64,000 bases of DNA, taken from assembly GCF_900215325.1 (NCBI RefSeq), contig NZ_OCMS01000002.1:1-64000 (forward strand). Reading direction: 5' to 3'. A program made the position numbers and the translations under genes. Of the stretch, positions 22,870 to 31,856 are shown piece after piece. The notes under the pieces are model-generated. The model did no database searches, was not told where the DNA came from, and saw only the letters and a program-made list of their open reading frames with translations. Positions within the stretch are counted from its first letter, which is position 1. Each line of letters opens with the position of its first letter. Origin of the DNA: Fibrobacter sp. UWB16. Its GTDB lineage: Bacteria > Fibrobacterota > Fibrobacteria > Fibrobacterales > Fibrobacteraceae.

Positions 22870-24342
22870 TTACTTCTGCAACAAGTAGTATGCGGAGAGC
22901 CAGGCTTGCAGGCGTTCCCAGCCTTCGTCGTCAGCTTGGACAATCGCGGATTGCTTGAGCGAGAACACGGTCAAGTTTGTGAGCTTGTGGTTACCGATGG
23001 CGAAGCCCGGGAATATGATGAAGGCGTTTTTCATCTTGGTGTCTTCGACGGTCTTTCCATCGATGGCGATAACGATATGGTTTGCCTTGATATACATGGC
23101 GTAGTGATGGCGTTCCCCGTCCAAGACATTGTGGCAGTAAGAGTTACCGAGTTCAGGGAACGAATCCGTATACGTCGAGTCCTTTGAAACTCTCCTGTAG
23201 AAGTTGGCACAGAGCTGTTCTGGCTTTTCACCTACCCTCAGACGGTATGTGACATCGTTTTCTTTTGAATCAATAATCAAAGAGTCGCCTTCTGCAATTT
23301 TGCTGCCGTCTTCTTCAATCCAGAAGCTGATGCCGAGGCTATTGCTTGTCGTATCCGTGATGAATGTATTCATGAAATCACCTTCGGTGACGGACAAACC
23401 TGATTTGGATTCGGCAAACACTCTGGAAATTTCCGAAGTCTTGTAAACGGATTCGCTTGATGTGACTGTGAATTTGTATGTACCTGCGTCAATGCTTGGA
23501 ATTGCCGTGAAGTAAAGCGACGAGTCCGCATCGTTTTCAGCTTTAAAGACTGCGAGCGAGTCTCCGTTGTTGTCAATGAGAACTGGGTTCTTGACCTTCG
23601 TGGGGATTGTTACCGGAACAATCATGGATTCAAGAGTCTTCTTGCCGTTCAGCTTCTTTGCTGCGCTCAAGGCTTCTTCCGGAACGGTGATCGTTACGAA
23701 TTCTGAAGAGACTTCGAGCTTTTCGCCAGGGGTGAAGTCCCACTTGACGTTGCGCGTCGAGGTGTCGCGACCGGCGCCTCGGATGAGGATGATGTTCGTG
23801 AATTCTGCAGGCGGAATTTCATCGAGCTTGACGGTTCCCGACTTGAGGTCGCTTTCGCTGACTGCGGTGCAGTTGAGCGTACCTGTGATGCAGAGCGTGT
23901 CGCCCTTGTCAAGATCGTACGTGCCGAGGTCTAGTTCGAGGCTTGCATTCTCTTCGAGCTTTGCTTCGGGGACGTTGAGCGTCTGCAGGTCGGTCTTGGA
24001 GTCTTCGACGGTGATCGTCTGGTAGGCGGACTGCGTGTGTTCCGTATTGCTGATCTGCAAGGCATAGTCACCGGCAGCGACGCTGTCGATGGTGTACTTG
24101 CCGTCTTCGTCCGTGGTGGCGGTCTTGATGGGGGCCATGCGGGCGGCGACGTGGTTTGCCGAGAGGAGGCTTACTTTTGCGCTTACGACCGGGGATCCGT
24201 TTCCGTCCATGACGACGCTTGCGATGGTCGTGCCGGATTCAGTTTCCGTGAGTACGCCGGCGTGGTTCTCGTCGGAGCAGGCGGAGAAAATTGATGCGAG
24301 GGCAAAAATCCCTGCTGTATTTAAAATCTTGAAATTCATCAT
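22870..24342 (-). CDS. Lipoprotein with carboxypeptidase-regulatory-like domain (module 2)
   Basis: The 490-aa precursor has lipobox IFSAC (Cys22). Residues about 38-115 form a CarboxypepD_reg-like domain (ASVVMDGNGSPVVSAKVSLL, then TTDEDGKYTIDSVAAGDYAL). A middle region of repeated beta segments follows, and the C-terminal 170 residues look like a concanavalin/LamG-type fold (ISFWIEEDG, YRLRVGEK, HHYAMYIKANHIVIAIDGK), with a paired Cys (LCANFYRR, NSYCHNV). It may bind polysaccharide at the cell surface. The ATG overlaps the stop of the TIGR02147 gene (ATGA), and the ribosome site GGAGG lies inside that gene's last codons. Same arrangement as 9477-11362, though the two lipoproteins differ outside the shared domain. 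Confidence 0.75.
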   Translation of the reverse strand: MMNFKILNTAGIFALASIFSACSDENHAGVLTETESGTTIASVVMDGNGSPVVSAKVSLLSANHVAARMAPIKTATTDEDGKYTIDSVAAGDYALQISNTEHTQSAYQTITVEDSKTDLQTLNVPEAKLEENASLELDLGTYDLDKGDTLCITGTLNCTAVSESDLKSGTVKLDEIPPAEFTNIILIRGAGRDTSTRNVKWDFTPGEKLEVSSEFVTITVPEEALSAAKKLNGKKTLESMIVPVTIPTKVKNPVLIDNNGDSLAVFKAENDADSSLYFTAIPSIDAGTYKFTVTSSESVYKTSEISRVFAESKSGLSVTEGDFMNTFITDTTSNSLGISFWIEEDGSKIAEGDSLIIDSKENDVTYRLRVGEKPEQLCANFYRRVSKDSTYTDSFPELGNSYCHNVLDGERHHYAMYIKANHIVIAIDGKTVEDTKMKNAFIIFPGFAIGNHKLTNLTVFSLKQSAIVQADDEGWERLQAWLSAYYLLQK

Positions 24343-25178
24343 GCGTTAACCTCCGGATCGAGGTTAGAGAACAGGTGCAGGTTCATTTGGTAAACGCCGT
24401 TTGCCTTTTCATTGTCCTCGCTGATGATGCGTCTTGCCTTTGCCTTGAATTCTTGGAGTTCGGATTCAAGTTTTTTGTAGGCGTTGTTCGATATGCTGAA
24501 CGTGAGCGTGCTCATGACGGTCGGCATCTTGGGGCGCGTGATGAGCGCCTGCTTCGAAAGTTCAAAACATTGCAGTTGGTACTGCTTGATGAGTTCCGCA
24601 TTGTTGTACGGACCGCTGGAGATGGATTCCTTGGTCGGCTTCCAGAAACCAGATTCGTTCTTGCGGGCGAGGCCCAACTTTTCCAAAAGGGATAACGAGT
24701 CCTTAATCTTTCCGAGTGGAATTTTCGGGAAGATTCTCTTTTGTACCGGTGTCAAGTCATCTGTAACGTCCATAGCATCAAGAATAGCAAACATAGCGCT
24801 ATGGTACCAGTGATTATAGTATTCGTAAGTGTTCGAATCGAGGATATGCTGCGGATTGGGGTGCAGGTGCAACAGTTCTTCCATGGCGGCGCTGCGGGCC
24901 GTTTCGGTTTTTGCCTGGTCGAGCTTCACCATGGTTTCGAAGTACTTGGCGGCCTTCTTGTTGAGGCCGAGGACTTCGATAAACTTGGCTGTCATGCGGG
25001 GGCTGACCTTTTTCCCTCTGAGAACATCGGCAAAGTAGCTGCGTGTCTTGGGGAGGCCGAGCATATTGCAGATCCCGGTACGGGTGAATTCCGGGTCGGA
25101 TTGGACTCTGGCCGCCTGGTATTCTTCCAAGTACTTGCGGAAGTGCGTAAATTGGTAAATGTCGATATAGTTTTCCAC
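24339..25178 (-). CDS. TIGR02147/DUF4423 family putative regulator (copy 2)
   Basis: The 279-aa paralogue of the protein at 9477-10304 has matching blocks along its whole length: IYQFTHFRKYLEEYQAARVQ, EFTRTGICNMLGLPKTRSYF, EVLGLNKKAAKYFETMV, EYYNHWYHSAMFAILDAMDV, IQKRIFPK-like VQKRIFPKI, and a C-terminal QMNLHLFSNL. It uses a GTG start with TATATT 6 nt upstream. The N-terminal third has helix-turn-helix character. It is translationally coupled to the lipoprotein gene downstream. Likely a dedicated regulator of that lipoprotein, or part of a sensing pair; no experimental role is known to me. Confidence 0.85.
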   Translation of the reverse strand: MENYIDIYQFTHFRKYLEEYQAARVQSDPEFTRTGICNMLGLPKTRSYFADVLRGKKVSPRMTAKFIEVLGLNKKAAKYFETMVKLDQAKTETARSAAMEELLHLHPNPQHILDSNTYEYYNHWYHSAMFAILDAMDVTDDLTPVQKRIFPKIPLGKIKDSLSLLEKLGLARKNESGFWKPTKESISSGPYNNAELIKQYQLQCFELSKQALITRPKMPTVMSTLTFSISNNAYKKLESELQEFKAKARRIISEDNEKANGVYQMNLHLFSNLDPEVNA

Positions 25179-25190
25179 GTGCTTAATATA
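25179..25190 (-). promoter_or_regulatory. Leaderless-type promoter of TIGR02147 copy 2
   Basis: Minus strand: TATATT (25190-25185), AAGCAC, then GTG at 25178. The 6-nt spacing is the same as for copy 1 at 9477. Confidence 0.55.
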
Positions 25191-25310
25191 ATATTTGTGA
25201 GAACTAAGATGAGAACATTTTTTGAGAAAATACTAGAAATGTGATATTTGACGGAAAAGCCTGATGATTACATTTTTCTTACACTGGTTTGAGCGTGGTT
25301 CAATGATTTT

Positions 25311-25340
25311 ACTGGATCCTTCGCGTTGCTCAGGATGACG
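25311..25340 (-). repeat. Repeat B (minus orientation)
   Basis: ACTGGATCCTTCGCGTTGC followed by TCAGGATGACG. It is followed at 25345-25417 by CTTACTTC-type short direct repeats, before the nuo promoter region (TATCTTTAG near 25430). Confidence 0.75.
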
Positions 25341-25461
25341 GTGTCCTTCTTACTTCCTACCGTCTATATTCCTCGTTCAATCGCTTACTTCTTACTTCCC
25401 GAAGCTTACTTCCTACTATTAAATTTCTATCTTTAGGCGCGAATTTTATGAGGTAACTCCT

Positions 25462-26097
25462 ATGGGTAATGAGGCAGAAAAGCCGAATATCATTACGTCC
25501 TCGCTTGACTTTTTGGTCAACTGGGGGCGCTCCAATTCCTTGTGGCCGTTCCCTTACGGTACGGCTTGTTGTGCAATCGAATTCATGAGTACGGAAGTGG
25601 GTCGTTACGACCTTTCACGTATCGGTTCTGAATACGTGCGTTTTACGCCGCGTCAGTCCGATGTGCTGCTTGTTGCAGGTACGATTACTTATAAGCAGGC
25701 TCCGATCTTAAAGCGCATCTACGAACAGATGGCTGAACCTCGCTGGGTCATTGCCATGGGTGCATGCGCAAGCTCTGGCGGTTTCTATGACTGCTACTGC
25801 ACGGTGCCCGGTATCGACCACATTATCCCGGTGGATGTGTATATCGGTGGTTGCCCTCCGCGTCCGGAAGCCTTCTTCGATGCCATGTTTGACTTGCAGA
25901 AGAAGATCAAAGACGAATCCTTCATGAAGCAGCGTGCCGAAAGCATCAAGGAACAGCTCGAAATGATCAAGGCAAAGACTGCCGAAGCAAAGCGTGAAGC
26001 AGCCGCCTGCGCCCGCGAAAAGGTCGTGGACATCAAGGACTTCATGAAAGAAAAACAAGAAAATCTTGTAAAGAAAGCCCAGTTCTGGAAGGAGTAG
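25462..26097 (+). CDS. nuoB: NADH-quinone oxidoreductase subunit B
   Basis: The 211-aa subunit carries complex I cluster N2. Cluster ligands are visible: the tandem C36-C37 in TACCAIEFM, C102 in GACASSGG and C131 in GGCPPRPEA. The core (1-150) is typical. A further 55 residues form a highly charged helix (KQRAESIKEQLEMIKAKTAE, continuing KREAAACAREK), which is unusual for NuoB. It is the first gene of the operon: ribosome site GAGGTAACTCC, no nuoA before it, and only repeats and promoter sequence upstream. Confidence 0.95.
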   Translation: MGNEAEKPNIITSSLDFLVNWGRSNSLWPFPYGTACCAIEFMSTEVGRYDLSRIGSEYVRFTPRQSDVLLVAGTITYKQAPILKRIYEQMAEPRWVIAMGACASSGGFYDCYCTVPGIDHIIPVDVYIGGCPPRPEAFFDAMFDLQKKIKDESFMKQRAESIKEQLEMIKAKTAEAKREAAACAREKVVDIKDFMKEKQENLVKKAQFWKE

Positions 26098-26101
26098 AAG
26101 A

Positions 26102-26704
26102 ATGACTGTTGAAGAAATCTTCGCCGCCCTTGAAGGAAAGTTTGACGTCAAGCGCGAACCGCTCGATAAGTGGGGCATCACGGCTGTCGTTGCTGCTCCC
26201 TATCTGCATAACGCAGTCCAGTTCCTCAAGGAAGAATCCGGCATCAAGTTCGATATGCTCGTGGACATTGCCGGTATCGACTACTTGACTTACCCGAATC
26301 ACGAAGGCCCCCGCTTTGCGGTCTCTTATGCTTTCAAGAGCATGAAAAATCCGGGTGCCCGCATCCGTCTTAAGGTGCTGGTGTCCGAAGAAAGCCTCAA
26401 GGTCCCGACGATTAGCGACCTCTACGCCAATGCGAACTGGTACGAACGCGAAGTCTATGACCAGTTCGGTGTGATTTTTGAAGGTCATCCGGACCTCCGC
26501 CGCTTGTTGAACCACGTTGAATTTGTTGGCCATCCGCTCCGCAAGGATTACCCTGCCCAGAAGCGCCAGTGGCTCTCGACAAACGACTACCTGCTTCCGG
26601 AACTCGAAAAGCGCCTCGAAGAACTTGGCTACAAGGTCATCCAGCGCTCTAAGGAAGTGGAAACGAACGACAATGAATTTTTGGAAGGGAGTATCAAGGC
26701 ATGA
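26102..26704 (+). CDS. nuoC: NADH-quinone oxidoreductase subunit C
   Basis: The 200-aa, 30-kDa-type subunit of the peripheral arm has the family signature ANWYEREVYDQFGVIFEGHPDLRRLL, then RKDYP, around residues 115-160. It packs against NuoD near the quinone site and has no cofactor. It is a separate protein here, not fused to NuoD as in E. coli. The last codons overlap nuoD by 4 nt (ATGA). Confidence 0.93.
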   Translation: MTVEEIFAALEGKFDVKREPLDKWGITAVVAAPYLHNAVQFLKEESGIKFDMLVDIAGIDYLTYPNHEGPRFAVSYAFKSMKNPGARIRLKVLVSEESLKVPTISDLYANANWYEREVYDQFGVIFEGHPDLRRLLNHVEFVGHPLRKDYPAQKRQWLSTNDYLLPELEKRLEELGYKVIQRSKEVETNDNEFLEGSIKA

Positions 26705-27894
26705 TCGTATTAGATCCGAATGGCGAAAAGCTGAATTTGATGCCCTTGAACGTTGGGCCTAGCCACCCGGCAACTCACGGTTGCTTGCGATTCTTGACCG
26801 CTATGGATGGTGAAACCATCGTGGCATCTGTCGAAGAAATCGGCTACCTGCACCGCGGGTTCGAAAAGATGGTCGAACGCGGCACTTGGCAGCAAGTTGT
26901 CCCGTACACGGACCGCTTGAACTACTGCTCTGCTATCATGAACAACATTGCGTTCTGCCGTGCAGTCGAAAACATGTTCGGTGTTGAAATCCCGGAACGT
27001 TCCAAGGTCCTCCGCGTGATTGTGAACGAACTTAGCCGTATCAACGACCACTTTGTGTGCGTTGCTGCTGCGTTCCAGGACTTGGGCGGTACGACTCCGT
27101 TCATGTACGCCTTCAACCCGCGTGAAGAAATCATGTGCATCTGGGAAAAGCTCACGGGTGCACGCCTTACGAACAGCTTTGCACGCATTGGCGGCCTCTA
27201 CCGCGATAGCTACGAAGGCTTTGAACAGGACGTTCTCGCAGCCCTCAACTCTACCGAAAAGGCTTTGAAGGACTTGCACGCCTGCTTAGACCGTAACCGC
27301 ATCTTCCTTGACCGTACGGTGGGTATCGGTAAGATTTCTGCCGAAAAGGCAATCAGCTACGGCTGGACCGGCCCGTGCCTCCGTGCATCTGGCGTTGCCG
27401 CTGACCTCCGCAAGGACGAACCGTACTACGATTATGAAACCTACGACTGGGAAGTCGTGGTCGGCACTCAGGGCGACTGCAATGACCGTTTGCAGGTTCG
27501 TTTGGCCGAAATCGAAGAATCCGTGAAGATTGTGCGCCAGGCTTTGAAGCGCCTTGCTCCGGGCCCGGTCGATATCGTCGATCCGCGCATCCGCGTGCCG
27601 TCTCACAAGCTCGCTTACCAGGATATGGAAGGCCTTATCGGTCGCTTCAAGAGCGTTTACGAAGGCATCCGCGTTCCGGAAGGCGAATACTACTGCGGTT
27701 CCGAATGCGCTAACGGTGAACTTGGCTTCACGATTATTTCTGACGGCTCTGGCCATCCGTACCGTATCAAGGTGCGTCCGCCTTGCCTCACGCAGTTTGC
27801 TGCATTCCATGAACTCGTCGAAGGCGGTCTCTTGGCTGACTCCATGGCCGTGCTTTCGGGTCTCAACATTATTGCTGGAGAACTTGACCGATGA
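26701..27894 (+). CDS. nuoD: NADH-quinone oxidoreductase subunit D
   Basis: The 397-aa, 49-kDa-type subunit forms the quinone pocket with NuoB. Conserved features: GPSHPATHGCLR near the start, EIGYLHRGFEKMVE, YTDRLNYCSAIMNN, SRINDHFV and the C-terminal RIKVRPPCLTQFAA. The quinone-ligating His and Tyr region are present. The gene overlaps both neighbours by 4 nt. Confidence 0.95.
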   Translation: MIVLDPNGEKLNLMPLNVGPSHPATHGCLRFLTAMDGETIVASVEEIGYLHRGFEKMVERGTWQQVVPYTDRLNYCSAIMNNIAFCRAVENMFGVEIPERSKVLRVIVNELSRINDHFVCVAAAFQDLGGTTPFMYAFNPREEIMCIWEKLTGARLTNSFARIGGLYRDSYEGFEQDVLAALNSTEKALKDLHACLDRNRIFLDRTVGIGKISAEKAISYGWTGPCLRASGVAADLRKDEPYYDYETYDWEVVVGTQGDCNDRLQVRLAEIEESVKIVRQALKRLAPGPVDIVDPRIRVPSHKLAYQDMEGLIGRFKSVYEGIRVPEGEYYCGSECANGELGFTIISDGSGHPYRIKVRPPCLTQFAAFHELVEGGLLADSMAVLSGLNIIAGELDR

Positions 27895-28952
27895 GAGAAC
27901 ATATTACTGGCGCTGTCCAATTTGTTTCGAACAATCATTTGAAGTTCGACCGTCCGGCACAGCCGATTGATGCATTGCCGGATCCGGGCCAGAAGTTTGG
28001 CTATGTGAACAAGCCTGTGCCGCAGCCGCCTACGGCTGAAGTGCTCGCTAAGCTCAATACGCCTGAAATCAAGGAACGCTGCGCTGATTTGCTCAGCCGC
28101 TATCCGGTCGGTCAGGCCGCACTTCTCGAAGTGCTTTGGCTTGTGCAGGGCGTGTTTGGCTGGGTGCCGCGCGAAGGTATCCGCTGGGCTGCAAACGTCT
28201 GCGGTTGCGCTCCGGCTCATGCTCTTGGCGTTGCTACGTTCTACACGATGTACAACCACGCTCCGAAGGGCAAGTTCCTCTTGCAGTTCTGCCGTAACAT
28301 CAGCTGCACCATCAAGGGCGCTCCGAGTTTAATCGCTTATGTGGAACATGCTTTGAACATCAAGACGGGCGAAACGACTCCGGATGGTCTCTTTACGATC
28401 CTCCAGGTGGAATGCCTCGGTTCTTGCGGTAACGGCCCGATGATGCTCGTGAATGACGACTTCGCTACAGACGCTGATGGCGACGTGCTCACGATGAAGC
28501 CGGGTACAAAGCTTACGACCGACAGCATCGACCGCATCCTCAAGTGGTGCTATGCTCATGAAGACAACATTCCGAAGCACGATGTGCTCGGCGGTACGGT
28601 GAAGGGCCACTGCGGTCATCCGGGCGCTCCGGGTGCTGTTGCAAAGCCGCAGGTTGCTGACTACGCTCCTCCTTCTCCGGTTTTGAATGTCAAGTCCGAA
28701 GCTGACGAAACGGGCGCTACCCTCACTTGGAAGGGCGCTCCGGAATTCACGAAGATTGTCGTCGAAAAGAAGAACGGCAATGACTGGGTCGCTGTGGGCG
28801 AGCCGGGCGTGAAGGACAAGGCTTTTGTGGACCCGAACGGAAAGGTCGGTGACGAATACCGTATGATTGCGACCTCCGGTGAACGTGTTGCTAAACCCTC
28901 GGCTGTTGCTGTGACTAAGCAGAAGCCCGCACCGGAACAAAAGGCGGTTTAA
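27891..28952 (+). CDS. nuoE: NuoE with a C-terminal fibronectin-III-like extension
   Basis: The 353-aa protein is about twice the usual size. Residues 50-225 are the thioredoxin-like 2Fe-2S (N1a) subunit with cluster ligands C134 and C139 (FCRNISC) and C175 and C179 (ECLGSC). An N-terminal extension of 45 residues is proline-rich. After a Pro/Gly linker, residues about 260-343 read like a fibronectin type III module (PPSPVLNVKSEADETGATLTW, then KIVVEKKNGNDWVAVGE, YRMIATSGERVAKPSAVAVT). FN3 domains are usually extracellular, so one on a cytoplasmic complex I subunit is strange. NuoF starts 2 nt downstream. Confidence 0.92.
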   Translation: MREHITGAVQFVSNNHLKFDRPAQPIDALPDPGQKFGYVNKPVPQPPTAEVLAKLNTPEIKERCADLLSRYPVGQAALLEVLWLVQGVFGWVPREGIRWAANVCGCAPAHALGVATFYTMYNHAPKGKFLLQFCRNISCTIKGAPSLIAYVEHALNIKTGETTPDGLFTILQVECLGSCGNGPMMLVNDDFATDADGDVLTMKPGTKLTTDSIDRILKWCYAHEDNIPKHDVLGGTVKGHCGHPGAPGAVAKPQVADYAPPSPVLNVKSEADETGATLTWKGAPEFTKIVVEKKNGNDWVAVGEPGVKDKAFVDPNGKVGDEYRMIATSGERVAKPSAVAVTKQKPAPEQKAV

Positions 28953-28954
28953 TT

Positions 28955-30262
28955 ATGGCTGAATGTGTAAAAGTTTGTACGCAGAACTTTGGCAAGGGCG
29001 CCCAGGACATCGAAGTCTATAAGAAGCTGGGTGGCTACTCCAACATTTCTGAACGCTTGTTCAACATGAGCCAGTTTGAGCTCATCGATTACGTGCAACG
29101 TTCTAACCTCCGCGGACGCGGTGGTGCAGGCTTCCCGACGGGCATGAAGTGGAGCTTTGTGCCGCGTGGTACGGGCAAGCCGGTTTACATTGTCGTAAAC
29201 GCTGATGAAGGCGAAGGCGGTACCTTTAAGGACCACTTCCTCATGCTCGAAGATCCGCACCGCTTGATCGAAGGCCTTATCATTGCCGCTTGGGCTCTTG
29301 GCTCTCGCGCAGCCTACATCTACTGCCGTGGCGAATTCCTCCCGTGCATCGAAGCCTTGAACAAGGCTTTGAACCAGGCTTACGCTGCTGGCTACCTCGG
29401 CGAAAACATTTGCGGCACGAAGTTCAGCTTTGATATCTTTGTGCATCGCGGTGCTGGCGCCTACATTTGCGGTGAAGAAACTGCTCTTATTAACTCTCTT
29501 GAAGGCCAGAAGGGCCAGCCGCGCTTGAAACCGCCGTTCCCGGCTGTTTGCGGTGCCTGGAAGTCCCCGACTTGCGTGAACAACGTCGAAACCATCATGT
29601 CGCTTCCGTGGATTTTGAGCCACGACCCGAGCGACTACGCCAAGATGGGTACGCCGCGCGCCGGTGGTACGAAGGTGTTCTGCATTTCCGGTGACGTGAA
29701 GAATCCGGGCGTGTACGAAGCTCCTCTCGGCACTCCGATGATGACTATGATTAACGATTACGCCGGTGGCGTTGTGGGTGGCAAGCTCAAGGCTGTGCTC
29801 CCGGGCGGTTCTTCTTGCGCTCCGCTTACGGCAGAAGAAGCTGCTGTCGCCACGATGGACTACGAATGCCTCGCCTCGATGAAGACGATGTTTGGTTCTG
29901 GCGCTATGATCGTGATTAACGATACGCACAACATGGCAGACCTTTTGAATTGCCTCGGCAACTTCTATAGCCATGAATCTTGCGGCCAGTGCACGCCGTG
30001 CCGTGAAGGTACAGGCCTCTTGCACCGCATCTTGAACCAGATGGTGGCCGGCAACGGTCACGATGGCGATGTGGAACTCATGCAGAGCCTTTCTAGCGGA
30101 TTTGGTGGCGTGACGATTTGCCCGCTCTCCATTTCTTTGGGTGGCCCGGTTTCGAGCTACACAGCAAAGTTCCGTGCGGACTTTGACGAATATATCGCTA
30201 AGAACCCCGAACACGCAAAACCGCGTATTCAAGAAACAAGTCGTCCTGGAATTTTCTGGTAA
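28955..30262 (+). CDS. nuoF: NADH-quinone oxidoreductase subunit F
   Basis: The 435-aa subunit binds NADH and FMN and carries cluster N3. Motifs: RGRGGAGFPTGMKWSF (FMN/NADH), NADEGEGGTFKD, GAYICGEETALINSLEG, and the 4Fe-4S ligands ESCGQCTPCREG with the fourth Cys in VTICPLS. It passes electrons from NADH to NuoE and NuoG. Confidence 0.95.
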   Translation: MAECVKVCTQNFGKGAQDIEVYKKLGGYSNISERLFNMSQFELIDYVQRSNLRGRGGAGFPTGMKWSFVPRGTGKPVYIVVNADEGEGGTFKDHFLMLEDPHRLIEGLIIAAWALGSRAAYIYCRGEFLPCIEALNKALNQAYAAGYLGENICGTKFSFDIFVHRGAGAYICGEETALINSLEGQKGQPRLKPPFPAVCGAWKSPTCVNNVETIMSLPWILSHDPSDYAKMGTPRAGGTKVFCISGDVKNPGVYEAPLGTPMMTMINDYAGGVVGGKLKAVLPGGSSCAPLTAEEAAVATMDYECLASMKTMFGSGAMIVINDTHNMADLLNCLGNFYSHESCGQCTPCREGTGLLHRILNQMVAGNGHDGDVELMQSLSSGFGGVTICPLSISLGGPVSSYTAKFRADFDEYIAKNPEHAKPRIQETSRPGIFW

Positions 30263-30266
30263 TAAT

Positions 30267-31856
30267 ATGAGTAACTACTACAATATGCCGAAACTCCCGA
30301 CCGAAGCAAGCCCGAAGGTAGAAATCTTCGTGGATGACAAGGCCGTGATGGTTCCTGGCGATACCAACCTCCTCGAAGCCCTGAAGGCTGTCGGGATTGA
30401 AACTCCTCACGTATGTTATCATCCGTATTTGCCGGTATCGGGTAACTGCCGTCAGTGCCTGGTAGAGCAGGAAGGCCCGCGCGGTCGCATGCTCGTGATT
30501 TCGTGCTATACTCCTGTGACTCCGGGGATGAAGATTTATACCCCGGCCTCCAGCGCCCGCGTGAAAAACGCCCGCAAGGCTACACAGGAATTCATGCTGG
30601 TGAACCACCCGCTAGATTGCCCGATTTGCGACAAGGCTGGTGAATGCACCTTGCAGGAAAACTACATGGAAGCTGGCCAGAACGAAGGCCGCCTCCGTCC
30701 GGAATACGGCAAGAATTACCACGGCAATCCGGAACATCAGTTCATTGATGCGAAGGGTCAGCTCCGTGGCGGTAAGCATGTGGACATCGGTCCGCGCATT
30801 TTGCTCGACGAAGAACGTTGCGTGCAGTGCGACCGTTGCGTACGCTTTATGCGTAGCATCGCTAAGGACGAACAGCTCCAGCTTGCTGGCCGTGCCGACC
30901 ATACTTACATTACTACCTTCCCGGGCGAAAAGCTCGACCATGAATACGATCTCTGTGTCACGGACGTATGCCCGACGGGCGCCATGACGGCAAAGTACTT
31001 CCGCTTCCAGAAGCGCGTTTGGCTCCTTGCCCACACGCCGACGATTTCGATGGACGACTCCCTCGGTGCAAACATTTGGCTTGACCACGCCGATGGCCGC
31101 ATCTATCGCGTGATGCCGCGTTGCAACCCGGAAGTGAACCGCAGCTGGCTCTCCAATACGAGCCGTCTCGCTTTCCAGCAGTTTGACAAGAACCGCTTGC
31201 CGGCAATTGACGCTTCCGCTATCCAGATTAGCGGTGGCAAGGTCGCTCTCGTTGCTGGTGGCGCTTGCACGAACGAAGACCTCGCTGCTCTCAAGATGCT
31301 CAAGGAAGCTCTCGGTGACCGCGCTGAACTCTTCGGTGGTTCCCTTCTCAAGGTGAACGCTCCGGACGGTATCGCCAAGAGCGGTGACCCGGTGGCAAAC
31401 CGCGCAGGCATGCAGCTCATGGGTTTTGCAGATGTTGCAGAACTCCTCAAGCGCGCAGGCGAATTCAGCAACCTCATCACGGTGAACGCTGACCTCTACG
31501 GTGAAGACGCTGCTGCAGCAAAGGCTCTCGACAAGATTTCGAACCGCATCGCCCTTTCTGCTTTCGATGACGCTACCGCCAAGAAGGCTAAGGTCGCATT
31601 CGGTATCCGTCACTGGAGCGAAGTCCAGGGTACGATGGTCAACAGCCTCAACATCTTGCAGAAGCTCTCTGCTGCTCCGACTTGCCCGGATGAAAAGCTT
31701 GCCCCGGCTTACGAAGTGATTTCCGCTTTGGCTGGCAACAAGTTCAATTCGGCTTGCGAAGCTTTCAAGAAGGCTCGTGAATACGTGCCGGCTTTCGCCG
31801 ACATTACCTATGATGCCATCAAGAGCACAGGAAAGCTCCTGGGAGGTAACGCATAA
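30267..31856 (+). CDS. nuoG: NuoG, short form
   Basis: The 529-aa protein starts at the ATG at 30267. N-terminal cluster ligands are complete: the 2Fe-2S Cys50, Cys61, Cys64 and Cys80; the N5 motif H114-x3-C118-x2-C121-x5-C127; then a 4Fe-4S set in ERCVQCDRC with a distant CPTGAM. The molybdopterin-oxidoreductase-like part (from about 245) is far shorter than in E. coli NuoG (about 900 residues) and ends in low-complexity helices rich in Ala. No residue suggests a molybdenum site. The core electron wire should be functional. Confidence 0.92.
   Translation: MSNYYNMPKLPTEASPKVEIFVDDKAVMVPGDTNLLEALKAVGIETPHVCYHPYLPVSGNCRQCLVEQEGPRGRMLVISCYTPVTPGMKIYTPASSARVKNARKATQEFMLVNHPLDCPICDKAGECTLQENYMEAGQNEGRLRPEYGKNYHGNPEHQFIDAKGQLRGGKHVDIGPRILLDEERCVQCDRCVRFMRSIAKDEQLQLAGRADHTYITTFPGEKLDHEYDLCVTDVCPTGAMTAKYFRFQKRVWLLAHTPTISMDDSLGANIWLDHADGRIYRVMPRCNPEVNRSWLSNTSRLAFQQFDKNRLPAIDASAIQISGGKVALVAGGACTNEDLAALKMLKEALGDRAELFGGSLLKVNAPDGIAKSGDPVANRAGMQLMGFADVAELLKRAGEFSNLITVNADLYGEDAAAAKALDKISNRIALSAFDDATAKKAKVAFGIRHWSEVQGTMVNSLNILQKLSAAPTCPDEKLAPAYEVISALAGNKFNSACEAFKKAREYVPAFADITYDAIKSTGKLLGGNA

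Noticed and set aside
30141-30266. Upstream extension of NuoG into nuoF
   Set aside because: It lies in another frame within nuoF; the ATG at 30267 gives a normal NuoG N-terminus.
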